Assembly: GCA_002507425.1 (NCBI GenBank)
Contig: DAZU01000060.1
Coordinates: 1-19,110 of the forward strand
Reading direction: 5' to 3'
From: Euryarchaeota archaeon UBA53
GTDB lineage: Archaea; Thermoplasmatota; Poseidoniia; Poseidoniales; Poseidoniaceae
DNA: 19,110 nucleotides
Position 1 is the stretch's first letter; each line of letters opens with the position of its first letter. This document shows, piece after piece, positions 8,157-15,937 of this stretch. The notes under the pieces were generated by a model. The model searched no databases. It saw only the letters and a program-made list of their open reading frames with translations, and had not been told where the DNA came from. Position numbers and translations under genes: made by a program.

Positions 8157-9212
8157 ATGGACCTTGGAGGTGAGTTTTGTCTAGTTTGTGGAGGGCAGCC
8201 CCCTCTTTTTTCAGGGAGAATGTGTGAAAAGTGCTCTCGCGCAAGAGTCAATCTTGCAGAGGTCCCAAAAAATGCTCCTTGGACAAAATGTGCTCGATGC
8301 GGCTTAGTAGACTTTCAGGGGAAATGGACCAACGTAGATTCCGAGGATTTGTGGTATGAACTCGTCCAACGAAATGTCGAGTTTCATCCAGATATTGAGG
8401 ACTTACAAATCGGTTTGGTTGCTCAAGAAGTAGACGGCAGACATACTCTTATCCATATTGAGATGGAGGGCATCATAGACAACTTGCTCTACGCTGAAAG
8501 ACATACAATGAGAGCAAGAATGTCAAACGGAGTCTGTCTGACATGCACACGGCGCGCTGGAAATTATTTTGAGGCAACAGTCCAACTTAGGTCTAGTGCA
8601 AGGCGACTATCAGAAAAGGAATTTAGTGAATTAAGATTAACCCTTGATAAGGTCATAATTGAAATGCCTGACGACCCAATGTTCTTCATTACAAAAGAGG
8701 GACCAGTAACCGGCGGTTACGATGTAGTTTTAGGGTCTAAAGCTCTTGCAAGAGCTTGGGGTAGACATCTGATTACACAACACGGTGGTCAGATTACTAC
8801 AACAACTTCAGTAGTAGGTCGCAAAGACGGTGTTGATCTCACAAGACTGACATTGTTGTATAGAAAACCTGGCTATGAAATCGGCGATGTCATTCGCTGG
8901 CGTAATGAGTTGTGGAGGCCTTCTTCATGGACTGGAGAAGGAGCGATTTTAGAAAAGGTGGAGCGAAGAGAAAGAACGGGCGCTTCTTGGAGAGATCTCG
9001 AAAACGCAAATGTTGTTGCGAGACTTAGCGAATTTTCCCGCATTGCCCAAGTAAGTGAGGATTCAACCGTTGCAGAATTTCTTGACCCAAACAATTGGAA
9101 GATGTCAGCAGTAAGATTACCATATGAGCATATTTATGGTAGAGACTTATTGATGGCAAGGATTGATGGTGAGTGGATATGTTTGCCAAGGCTAGCAGTA
9201 GATGGTGATTAA
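8157..9212 (+). CDS. nmd3: NMD3 family ribosomal large-subunit factor
   Basis: A 351-residue protein. The N-terminus carries two Cys-pair zinc modules: CLVC (8-11) with CEKC (23-26), and CARC (45-48) with CLTC (127-130). The segment after the last pair, TRRAGNYFEATVQLR (131-145), is the NMD3 hallmark. Later blocks such as GGYDVVLGSKALARAWGRHL and RLTLLYRKPGYEIGDVI fit the family's core and its SH3/OB-like region. In eukaryotes NMD3 binds the 60S subunit and acts as an export adaptor. Archaea have no nucleus and keep only the N-terminal part, presumably for late large-subunit maturation or ribosome quality control. The start is well defined: GGTGAT followed by TAG and ATG. It reads with the ccm genes (gap 13 bases) and its stop abuts the PGI/PMI start. 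Confidence 0.88.
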   Translation: MDLGGEFCLVCGGQPPLFSGRMCEKCSRARVNLAEVPKNAPWTKCARCGLVDFQGKWTNVDSEDLWYELVQRNVEFHPDIEDLQIGLVAQEVDGRHTLIHIEMEGIIDNLLYAERHTMRARMSNGVCLTCTRRAGNYFEATVQLRSSARRLSEKEFSELRLTLDKVIIEMPDDPMFFITKEGPVTGGYDVVLGSKALARAWGRHLITQHGGQITTTTSVVGRKDGVDLTRLTLLYRKPGYEIGDVIRWRNELWRPSSWTGEGAILEKVERRERTGASWRDLENANVVARLSEFSRIAQVSEDSTVAEFLDPNNWKMSAVRLPYEHIYGRDLLMARIDGEWICLPRLAVDGD

Positions 9213-10286
9213 ATGGAAGAAGGAATTGTAAGGCTTGCAAAAGCACTTGACACAGAAGATATGATAGGATTTACAAAAAATTTTATTGAAGATTTCAAAT
9301 CTGGTTTAAAGGCAGTCAATGTAAATCTATTACCATGGATTAATGAAATCAAGAACAGTTGGACTGGTGTTATTTGCCTTGGCATGGGTGGCTCTGCGGC
9401 AGGAGGGGATTTTCTTTCCACACTTTCAAATCACGAAGGAACGATACCTGTTATTAGCCATAGAGGATATAATTTACCTCAATGGTGGACTACCGATTGG
9501 TTAGTTATCTCTACATCCTACTCAGGAAATACAGAAGAGACTCTCGATTCTACACGACAAGCGTTAGCAAAAGGTGCCACAATCATTGTAGTTTCCAGCG
9601 GAGGAGAACTTGCTGGTATGTGTGAATTAACAGATAGAATGTATCTGATATCTTGTCCTTCGGGGCAGCCTCCTCGTTCAGCTTTTGGCCACATTTTTTC
9701 CCGCCAATTGGCGCTTTTAGCAGAGATTGGTGTATTGAAGTATGATATCGCTAACAGTGCAATGAATCGGCTGGAGCAATCGATAAAAGACTGTGACATT
9801 TTATCAAATCCAGAAGGAGATGTCGCCAGTTTAGCACTAAATCTGATGGAAAGACGAATTGCTATACTTGGTCCAAGTGAACTGGGACCTGCAATGATTA
9901 GAATGAAAAATCAATTGAATGAAAATTCGGCTAGATTTGCTAGAATTGGCGAGTTTCCAGAAATGAACCACAATGAATTGGTTGCTTGGGGAGGAGTTGG
10001 TGAAGACGGAGATAAAGATGCTAGCGAACAGGCCATAATTCTGATGTCATGGCAGGGCTTACATGAGAGAGTTGAGAAAAGAATGGATTGGTTCATTTCT
10101 AACAGTCCAAGTGAATATGCTTGGAAACTTGCTGGAGAGGGTGATACACTGCTAGAATGTTTGCTACATATCTGTATAATGATGGACTGGCTATCGATTG
10201 CATTGGCCCTACTGCATGGAAAGAATCCATCATCTATCAAGCCGATAATTTCTCTAAAGGAATTCCTAAATCAAGTAAGTCAATAA
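9213..10286 (+). CDS. Bifunctional phosphoglucose/phosphomannose isomerase (SIS fold)
   Basis: A 357-residue two-SIS-domain protein of the archaeal PGI/PMI family. Visible motifs are GMGGSAAGG (57-65, phosphosugar loop), SYSGNTEET (102-110), QPPRSAFG (152-159), NENSAR (236-241, catalytic-type Glu237) and PEMNHNE (249-255, catalytic-type His253). The 16-residue spacing of Glu237 and His253 agrees with that of the characterised crenarchaeal enzyme. It interconverts glucose-6-P or mannose-6-P with fructose-6-P, serving gluconeogenesis and sugar-nucleotide supply. The ATG directly follows the NMD3 stop, with GGTGAT overlapping that gene's end, so translation is probably coupled. Its 3' end overlaps the converging M23 gene by 7 bases. 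Confidence 0.93.
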   Translation: MEEGIVRLAKALDTEDMIGFTKNFIEDFKSGLKAVNVNLLPWINEIKNSWTGVICLGMGGSAAGGDFLSTLSNHEGTIPVISHRGYNLPQWWTTDWLVISTSYSGNTEETLDSTRQALAKGATIIVVSSGGELAGMCELTDRMYLISCPSGQPPRSAFGHIFSRQLALLAEIGVLKYDIANSAMNRLEQSIKDCDILSNPEGDVASLALNLMERRIAILGPSELGPAMIRMKNQLNENSARFARIGEFPEMNHNELVAWGGVGEDGDKDASEQAIILMSWQGLHERVEKRMDWFISNSPSEYAWKLAGEGDTLLECLLHICIMMDWLSIALALLHGKNPSSIKPIISLKEFLNQVSQ

Positions 10287-10843
10287 AGAGGACCTAGGAC
10301 AATCCTAGGGTCTGGATATTTTCTTAATGCCCAATCTCTGTCTTCCCTTGCCACAACACCGGGCATATCGTTCTCTTCTGGCTCGTCCCAACACAGCTGA
10401 AAATGTAGGTGAGGTGCCCATCCTCCGTTGACACTTTTATCTCCAACCGTGGCTATGACTTGACCCTCAAAAACCTCCAAACCTACACTTACCATATCCA
10501 AAGATTCCATCGAAAGATGGCCGTATAGAGCCCAGATAGGCTTACCTTCTAATTCGTGTCTAATGATTATAGTCGGCCCATAAGATCCCGGTTCAGGATT
10601 TACGCCAATCGAGTGAACAATTCCATCCGAAAATGAATGAATCGGTTCACCTACTGGTGCACCAATATCAATTCCTATGTGTAAATCTCTTTTGCCTTCA
10701 AACAATTCCTGAGTATACATCCCAGGTCTGACCTCATCATAACGACCGACTTGATACTTCAACGGGCATTTGAAATCAGGGTCAGGTCCTTTTGTGAAAT
10801 CAAACACCCAATATTCATCGGGTAGTTTAATCACGTCTGCCAT
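10280..10843 (-). CDS. M23 family (LytM-like) metallopeptidase without signal peptide
   Basis: With the start used here the protein has 187 residues. The M23 zinc-site motifs are intact: HIGID (His55, Asp59), YGH (His109) and HLHF (His145, His147). The surrounding fold pattern is typical too, with GAPVGEPIHSFSDGIV, a glycine-rich strand turn and an 'ALYGHLS' segment. M23 enzymes usually cut peptide crossbridges in bacterial cell walls. This archaeal copy has no signal peptide or membrane segment and an N-terminal extension of about 50 residues, so it probably acts in the cytoplasm on an unknown peptide. The ATG at 10843 has GGAG five bases upstream. An in-frame ATG at 10858 would add five residues (MFGDY) and could be used by a leaderless mRNA. 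It converges on PGI/PMI with a 7-base overlap. Confidence 0.85.
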   Translation of the reverse strand: MADVIKLPDEYWVFDFTKGPDPDFKCPLKYQVGRYDEVRPGMYTQELFEGKRDLHIGIDIGAPVGEPIHSFSDGIVHSIGVNPEPGSYGPTIIIRHELEGKPIWALYGHLSMESLDMVSVGLEVFEGQVIATVGDKSVNGGWAPHLHFQLCWDEPEENDMPGVVAREDRDWALRKYPDPRIVLGPLY

Positions 10844-10877
10844 GTAATCTCCAAACATTTCACATTCATGACTCTTC

Positions 10878-10885
10878 GTAAATAG
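10878..10885. promoter_or_regulatory. Shared TATA-like element between divergent M23 and GT-C genes
   Basis: CGTAAATA (plus strand) reads TATTTACG on the other strand, so a TATA-like core can be read in both directions. Its centre is about 24 bases from the minus-strand ATG at 10858 and about 34 bases from the plus-strand ATG at 10916. These are plausible distances for archaeal TATA boxes driving leaderless or short-leader transcripts both ways. The whole intergenic region is only 57-72 bases long. Confidence 0.4.
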
Positions 10886-10896
10886 GTTTGAAGGCT

Positions 10897-10912
10897 GCTT
10901 CCCCTAGGAAGC
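10897..10912 (+). promoter_or_regulatory. Perfect inverted repeat just upstream of the GT-C gene start
   Basis: GCTTCC (10897-10902) and GGAAGC (10907-10912) flank CCTA, so the element is GCTTCCCCTAGGAAGC with a 6-bp stem. It ends three bases before the ATG at 10916. It could be an operator overlapping the expected transcription start, or a 5'-leader hairpin. No SD was seen before this ATG. Confidence 0.35.
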
Positions 10913-10915
10913 TAT

Positions 10916-12952
10916 ATGCCCATCGGGTTATTGTTAGCCCTATTTCCTGGCCTAGCAATTGCTAAGACCCTCGATAAATCAGGAGACTTGGCTAGACATC
11001 TGTTACTCACTCCAGCGTTTGGAATGTTGGCGTTACTAGGAATTTCGGGGATCTGTTTTATTCTTGAATTGGACTTGACCGCCATCACTGCATGTGCTGT
11101 AATTGCAAATCTTGCGGCCATTGTATCAATAAGAACAGAGGTGCAACCTCATAAAATTTCAAACACTACAAACAGAGGACTGTGGTTCTGGATTTTCACA
11201 TTTATCGCACTTATATTAGCAGTCCAACCACTAATGTATCAACGACCAATGGGTGTAGATTGGGTGGGATTCTCAGTCTTGGCTGATTCAGTCTCTTCGG
11301 GCAGTTTTAGGCTGGAACACCCATCAAGTGGAAATTGGGTTTATCCTCCCGCCTTTCCGACTTTGGCTGCGTGGTTAGATGGTGATGCCTATGAAACTAT
11401 TTTTTATCTCGGGACTGTCTGTTTTGCTTCACTACTGTTAGGTATTGCTGCGATTGGAGACAAGCTTGGATGCAGTCATTGGGTGATCATGTCAATGATG
11501 CTTGCTCCTGCTTTATTCGCTAAGAACCTCGATTCTGGATACCCAACCATAGCGAGCCAATTGGGCATTGTTGTCGTGCTTACAATGTTTGGACATAGAC
11601 TTAATTGGAATATACTTGGTTTCACTATCGTTTTTGTATCAGTGATACATCCAACAGGTCTAATTTATATGAGCACGTTAATACTCGCGAAACTACTTGT
11701 GGATAAAGGAAGAAAATTTACTATTAACGAAAAGATTCCTATTGTAATTTTGACATTATCATTCTCCGTTGTTACAATTTCGCTTATCCCATTGTTTTCT
11801 ACTAAGGCGATATTTTCTGAGTATGGATGGCAAGGAGGTAGCCCCTTGATTGTTTATTCAGGATTATTACTTCCACTTGCAATATGGAGTAGCTGGTCCT
11901 TAAGAAAAGAACAATTGACTCAAATCCTAGTTGTTTGGTTTAGTTTGAATTGGATTCTATCATTCATCAGTTTCTTGGACGGGATTTCGGGGTTGCCTGT
12001 CGTATCAATGTTATCATACACTCTTTACTCCATGAGCATGCATGCCTTCCACATTCCTTTGGCTGTTATTGTTGGATTAAAATTTTCAAAGTTCGATATT
12101 ACAACCCCGTCTGTCATTACAAAAGCAATCATGATTGCTGCACTAATTTTCAGTGGAGTTGCACATAACTCACTTACACAATTAGAGGATCATGACGAAC
12201 TACACGTAATATCAAATGGTGATATTTCATTGTTCAATTACATCAACAAAATGGAGTTAGCCAGTAACACAGTAATTTATGTCGAAAACGAGCACTGGGG
12301 ACACTTTTTCTATGGTCTTGATAGGGTTGGAGTTACCGCAGTCCCTTCAGTAGGCATACTAAAGCAAGAAAAATCAATTCAAAATCTTGCAACAAGTGCT
12401 ATTATACACGATAACATAACAAAATTGTCTGATTTGGGAATAACTTATGCAATAGCATCTCCCAAAGGAATAATTATGCAGTATATACACAAATCTATCC
12501 ATTGGAAACAAATATACAGCAGTGGGGGTTCTTCCCTTTATGCGCTAGAAGATGACTCGGTTGTTTCAAGTTTTTTGCCAGTTCTTGGAGAGGAAATGCG
12601 AATTGACCCTTGGAAAGATTTACGAGATTTAGACCCATTTGATTTAGGCGAAACTAGGTTGTATATTTCCGAAGGAACCCATAACATACCGACAAACTAC
12701 TCAGAGTCGAATGAGGTGTGCTTGATGACTGAATTTATTGGGAAAGTAAGTCTAAAGATCAACGATATTATCAAAAAAGGTTCGGGGTGGCATGAGTTCT
12801 GTTTCGATTCAAATACAACAAATCTAGAATTGACTATGATTAGTGAATATGAATACTGGGTAAACCCATTGGGTGCCTCAGGGCGCGGTGATAAGTTCTT
12901 TGACAAGACGGGGGTAAGAATACACTGGCTAGAAGTACGTCATGGTTACTAA
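10916..12952 (+). CDS. Multi-spanning membrane protein, probable GT-C fold glycosyltransferase
   Basis: A 678-residue protein. The first 420 residues hold roughly 11-13 hydrophobic helices; residues about 430-678 form a soluble C-terminal domain with no membrane segments. The first large loop has GVDW (113-116) and YPPAFP (143-148). An acidic residue in the first loop and a Y-P-P-x-x-P motif are typical of GT-C lipid-linked sugar transferases of the ArnT/PMT type. Family membership is inference from architecture, not a firm match. The next gene encodes a GT2 enzyme of the dolichyl-phosphate sugar synthase type, which would supply a lipid-linked donor for a GT-C enzyme. The start follows a palindrome and a TATA-like element; no SD was seen. 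An alternative is an uncharacterised membrane protein of surface-polymer biosynthesis. Confidence 0.65.
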   Translation: MPIGLLLALFPGLAIAKTLDKSGDLARHLLLTPAFGMLALLGISGICFILELDLTAITACAVIANLAAIVSIRTEVQPHKISNTTNRGLWFWIFTFIALILAVQPLMYQRPMGVDWVGFSVLADSVSSGSFRLEHPSSGNWVYPPAFPTLAAWLDGDAYETIFYLGTVCFASLLLGIAAIGDKLGCSHWVIMSMMLAPALFAKNLDSGYPTIASQLGIVVVLTMFGHRLNWNILGFTIVFVSVIHPTGLIYMSTLILAKLLVDKGRKFTINEKIPIVILTLSFSVVTISLIPLFSTKAIFSEYGWQGGSPLIVYSGLLLPLAIWSSWSLRKEQLTQILVVWFSLNWILSFISFLDGISGLPVVSMLSYTLYSMSMHAFHIPLAVIVGLKFSKFDITTPSVITKAIMIAALIFSGVAHNSLTQLEDHDELHVISNGDISLFNYINKMELASNTVIYVENEHWGHFFYGLDRVGVTAVPSVGILKQEKSIQNLATSAIIHDNITKLSDLGITYAIASPKGIIMQYIHKSIHWKQIYSSGGSSLYALEDDSVVSSFLPVLGEEMRIDPWKDLRDLDPFDLGETRLYISEGTHNIPTNYSESNEVCLMTEFIGKVSLKINDIIKKGSGWHEFCFDSNTTNLELTMISEYEYWVNPLGASGRGDKFFDKTGVRIHWLEVRHGY

Positions 12953-12995
12953 TTTAAGCGAAAAGAACTACTATGAACTAATGTTGGAGGTAAAC

Positions 12996-13706
12996 GTGCA
13001 ATCTCTATTTGTCATGCTTCCTACCTTAGACGAAGAGAAAGCCCTTGCAAATGTTTTCAACCGAATTCCTTTTTCCAGATTAAGCAAAATGGGATATGAT
13101 TGTAGAGTTGTAGTTGTAGATGGTGGTTCCGAAGACAATACTGTGAAAATCGCCAGAGAATATGACTGTGAGGTTATAGAACAGTGGGGAGAAGGTAAAG
13201 GGGCAGGAATGAGACAGGCCTTCAAGATGTTTCTTGAACAAAAGGGTGATACCTTGGTAATGCTCGACTCTGATGGAACATATCATCCAGAAGAAATCCC
13301 TGATTTAGTTTCTGTTTTACCAAAGGATGGAGTCGTAATTGGGGATAGATTACAGGGAAATTTAGCATCGGATGCAATGACTTCTACTAACTGGATTGGC
13401 AACCAATTGTTGACCTGGCTTGCCGTTGCTTTGCATGAGGTTAAGATTACAGACTTATGTTCAGGATTTTGGGCATTTTCGCGGACTGCTGTCGAAAATC
13501 TGAAACTCAACAGCATGAGATTTGAGATAGAAGCTGAGATGTATACATCCTGTGCTTTTAATAAAATACCGATAACTCATGTACCAATAACATATTCCAA
13601 GAGAATTGGTAAAGCAAAATTAGGTAGCATAAAAGATGGCTCATCGATAGCAAGGAAACTCATCATAAGGAGATTCTTCCCCACACCACATGAGGAGCGA
13701 CAATGA
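12996..13706 (+). CDS. Family 2 glycosyltransferase, dolichyl-phosphate sugar transferase-like
   Basis: A 236-residue GT-A protein. Motifs are MLPTLDEEKAL at the first strand, VVVVDGGSEDNT (38-49), GEGKGAGMR (65-73), the metal-binding DSDG (91-94) and TDLCSGFWAFSR (152-163), matching the DPM1/AglJ-like group that moves a sugar from a nucleotide donor to dolichyl phosphate. There are no membrane helices after the catalytic domain. The start is placed at GTG because GGAGGT lies four bases upstream and the protein then begins at the first catalytic strand. The upstream in-frame ATG at 12942 would add 18 poorly conserved-looking residues, overlap the previous gene and has no SD. The gene overlaps asd by ATGA. 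Donor sugar and acceptor cannot be told from sequence. Confidence 0.87.
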   Translation: MQSLFVMLPTLDEEKALANVFNRIPFSRLSKMGYDCRVVVVDGGSEDNTVKIAREYDCEVIEQWGEGKGAGMRQAFKMFLEQKGDTLVMLDSDGTYHPEEIPDLVSVLPKDGVVIGDRLQGNLASDAMTSTNWIGNQLLTWLAVALHEVKITDLCSGFWAFSRTAVENLKLNSMRFEIEAEMYTSCAFNKIPITHVPITYSKRIGKAKLGSIKDGSSIARKLIIRRFFPTPHEERQ

Positions 13707-14665
13707 GGCGATTCGAGGTTGCAATACTTGGGTCCAGTGGTCTAGTTGGCCAAAGACTTCAACAATTACTTCAAAATCACCCCTTTTTTGAAGTTGTAGC
13801 AATTGCAGGTTCACCAATAAATGTAGGATCAATGCACGAGGAAATAGAGTGGAGGTTAGATTCACCTAAACCAAAATATGATATTTTGATTTGTTCGATG
13901 AGTGACATCCCAGATGTTGATATAGCGTTTTCCGCGTTGCCTAGTAACGTTGCAGAGGTTGTAGAACCTTCTCTAGTTTCAAGAGGTATCCACGTATTTT
14001 CTAATGCAAGTGCGTTTAGAAGAATTGCAGGCATACCCCTTGTAATTCCTGAAGTAAATCCTGCAGATATGAAACAATATGATGGTCACGCATGTTCAAC
14101 AAATTGCACTGTTATGCCGGTCGTTATGCCAATAATTGGCCTAAAGGGTCTTGGAATAAGAAAAATTTCTGTCTACACAAGACAAGCCCTTTCTGGTGCA
14201 GGATGGAAGTTACTCAGCGACAAGGCAGCGCTTGAAGGAAACGTGAACCCATTCATTCCTGGCGAGGAGGAAAAGTTGATTGCTGAATTAAAGTATCTTC
14301 TTGATTTAGATATTCAGGTTACTGCATCGTGCAATAGGGTCTCTGCTAGAGATGGTCACATGGTTTCGGTGGAGTTAGAAGTAGATAAAGCCACAGATTT
14401 AGAGAATGTCAAAAACCTAATGAAAATTGAAAGACTAAACCTACCTTCTTCTCCAGAGATAGTAAACAATATTATTGAACAAACTCCTAACAGGGATAGG
14501 GACCTTTGGACTGGAGATGGAATGAGTATTACAGTTGGTAATGTCCATGTTGACGGCAACAACATAAGATTTGATGCGCTTTCTAATAACACGATTAGAG
14601 GAGCTGCTGGCGGAGTTATACTTCTAGCCGAATATGCTGTCAAGGAAGCATATATCACCAAATAG
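13703..14665 (+). CDS. asd: Aspartate-semialdehyde dehydrogenase
   Basis: A 320-residue enzyme. It has the NADP-binding loop GSSGLVGQRL (10-19), FSNASAFR (99-106), the catalytic cysteine in STNCTVMP (Cys135), the substrate-binding TRQALSGAG (159-167) and the general-base histidine in RVSARDGH (His219). It reduces beta-aspartyl phosphate to aspartate semialdehyde, the branch point to lysine, threonine and methionine. The length of about 320 fits, and the STNC pattern separates it from N-acetyl-glutamyl-phosphate reductase. ATG overlaps the GT2 stop (ATGA), with GAGGAG about five bases upstream, so the two are co-translated although functionally unrelated. No aspartokinase is adjacent. Confidence 0.93.
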   Translation: MRRFEVAILGSSGLVGQRLQQLLQNHPFFEVVAIAGSPINVGSMHEEIEWRLDSPKPKYDILICSMSDIPDVDIAFSALPSNVAEVVEPSLVSRGIHVFSNASAFRRIAGIPLVIPEVNPADMKQYDGHACSTNCTVMPVVMPIIGLKGLGIRKISVYTRQALSGAGWKLLSDKAALEGNVNPFIPGEEEKLIAELKYLLDLDIQVTASCNRVSARDGHMVSVELEVDKATDLENVKNLMKIERLNLPSSPEIVNNIIEQTPNRDRDLWTGDGMSITVGNVHVDGNNIRFDALSNNTIRGAAGGVILLAEYAVKEAYITK

Positions 14666-14694
14666 GATGCCAATCTAGCCTTGTTGGTGGTCGC

Positions 14695-15687
14695 ATGGGC
14701 GTTACGGCAATGATACCAAATATGACATTCCAACAACTTAAAGATGAGGCAAATTCTCGCTGGAAAGAAATTTGGGACAACAGTGCAGCAAGACTTGACT
14801 TGATGTTACTTTGTCCACGCAAGGAAAGAAAACTCTTGGAGCTTCATGGAGATATGATTGACCATGGTCAACCTGTAATGGGAATTTTTCATCGACCACG
14901 AGCTGAAGCAGAATTAATTATCGATCAAGGGTTTGACCCAAAAGCAGCATCCTTCCAATTTCTCAACATCGCAAATGCTGACATGGGCCCGTGGATGCAA
15001 CAATTAGTTACTCAAGAGGGGTGGCTAAGGACAACAATAGAACTCAATCCAGTCCCATTTTCTTTAGATATACCAAATCAGCGACCCTTTGAAAAACGCA
15101 ATATCCTATGTTTCAGACATCCAAGTCTACCCCCTCTTGAGAAGTATTTCCTTCCATATCCAATTCATGCACTAATAGGAAAGGCATTTGTTTCATTGCC
15201 TCGGAGGCAGGCAGCAGAATTGGCCAAACAGCAAGCTGAAATCCTGGGAGTGGGGCTCGCAAAACCCGAACCAGAGATTGTTGAAGTGCCTGTCATTGAG
15301 CAGGCTCCTGTTGAAGAGGTCGTGAATATAACTTTGGAAGATAAATTTGTTTCAGAGATGATGCCAGAAGAGATTGTAAACATCCCGCTACCTACGGAAA
15401 ATGGAGCTAAACAACTACGAGAAGACGTTGATGAGATAGATACAGAAATTGAGAATACTGTAGAAACATCTAGCAACGAAAATGTGATTCCATTGCCGGA
15501 AGTGACCGCTGAAGCAGACGATATGCCAGAAATTGAAAAGGAATTTAGAGCAATCGTACAGGAACTAATCGATGCTGGGCTTGACCCATCAGAAATGATG
15601 ACAGACGCAAGGATGGAAGACATTAACGAGAGGGCATTAGCTCAAAATTTTGAAACGTGGCCAGTATTTATGCAAATGGTTAGTTAA
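14695..15687 (+). CDS. Uncharacterised protein with acidic linker
   Basis: I do not recognise this 330-residue protein. Residues 1-180 look like a folded domain with no signal peptide or membrane helix; it includes LLCPRKERKLLELHGD (38-53), a long stretch rich in Pro and aromatic residues, and a basic segment (SLPRRQ). Residues about 185-285 are strongly acidic, rich in Glu, Val and Pro and probably disordered. The last 50 residues (from about 280) look helical, with FRAIVQELIDAGLDPSEMM. GGTGGT lies three bases before the ATG, which decides the start. It precedes a zinc-ribbon protein and an RNA methyltransferase in one orientation, so a role in RNA or ribosome biology is possible by context only. 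Confidence 0.7.
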   Translation: MGVTAMIPNMTFQQLKDEANSRWKEIWDNSAARLDLMLLCPRKERKLLELHGDMIDHGQPVMGIFHRPRAEAELIIDQGFDPKAASFQFLNIANADMGPWMQQLVTQEGWLRTTIELNPVPFSLDIPNQRPFEKRNILCFRHPSLPPLEKYFLPYPIHALIGKAFVSLPRRQAAELAKQQAEILGVGLAKPEPEIVEVPVIEQAPVEEVVNITLEDKFVSEMMPEEIVNIPLPTENGAKQLREDVDEIDTEIENTVETSSNENVIPLPEVTAEADDMPEIEKEFRAIVQELIDAGLDPSEMMTDARMEDINERALAQNFETWPVFMQMVS

Positions 15688-15697
15688 ATGCGAGCAT

Positions 15698-15707
15698 TAA
15701 AATTATA
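15698..15707 (+). promoter_or_regulatory. Candidate TATA box for the zinc-ribbon/METTL5 genes
   Basis: TAAAATTATA lies in the 38-base gap between the acidic protein and the zinc-ribbon gene, centred about 23 bases before the ATG at 15726. That ATG has no convincing SD. Together these suggest a promoter giving a leaderless transcript, and a new transcription unit for the RNA-related genes downstream. Confidence 0.4.
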
Positions 15708-15725
15708 GAAAGGATTAGGATTATC

Positions 15726-15932
15726 ATGGCTTTTTGCACTAATTGTGGTCAGATGCAAGCAGACGGGACAAAATTCTGCAGGTTCTGCGGGAGCCAACAA
15801 CTGGGAGAACAGCTCATAGCAAGACTAAGGATGGAAGCAGAGGCTATCAGAGTTCAAACCCAACAAGTTCAAGCGCAGCAAATGCAACGGATGAATTACG
15901 GTCAGCAACAAAACCAACAAAGGCGCTGGTGA
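15726..15932 (+). CDS. Small zinc-ribbon protein with glutamine-rich tail
   Basis: A 68-residue protein. A CxxC-CxxC zinc ribbon takes up the first 22 residues (CTNC at 4-7, CRFC at 18-21, each followed by Gly). A helical segment follows, then a tail rich in Gln (about 43-65) ending QRRW. It resembles the stand-alone double-CxxC ribbons common in archaea, whose functions vary. Its TGA stop lies inside the GGTGAT SD of the next gene, the METTL5-like methyltransferase, so the two are translationally linked. A role as partner of that enzyme is possible but not shown; it does not look like TRM112. Confidence 0.75.
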   Translation: MAFCTNCGQMQADGTKFCRFCGSQQLGEQLIARLRMEAEAIRVQTQQVQAQQMQRMNYGQQQNQQRRW

Positions 15933-15937
15933 TTAAA

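Noticed and set aside
15165..15623. 152-residue minus-strand frame inside the acidic-linker gene
   Set aside because: Low-complexity Ser/Ile-rich mirror of the acidic region; the plus-strand gene has a strong SD and fits the operon direction.
15743..15937. Upstream extension of the methyltransferase frame to ATG at 15743
   Set aside because: It runs out of frame through the zinc-ribbon gene, with no homology; the TTG at 15938 has the SD and begins the conserved part.
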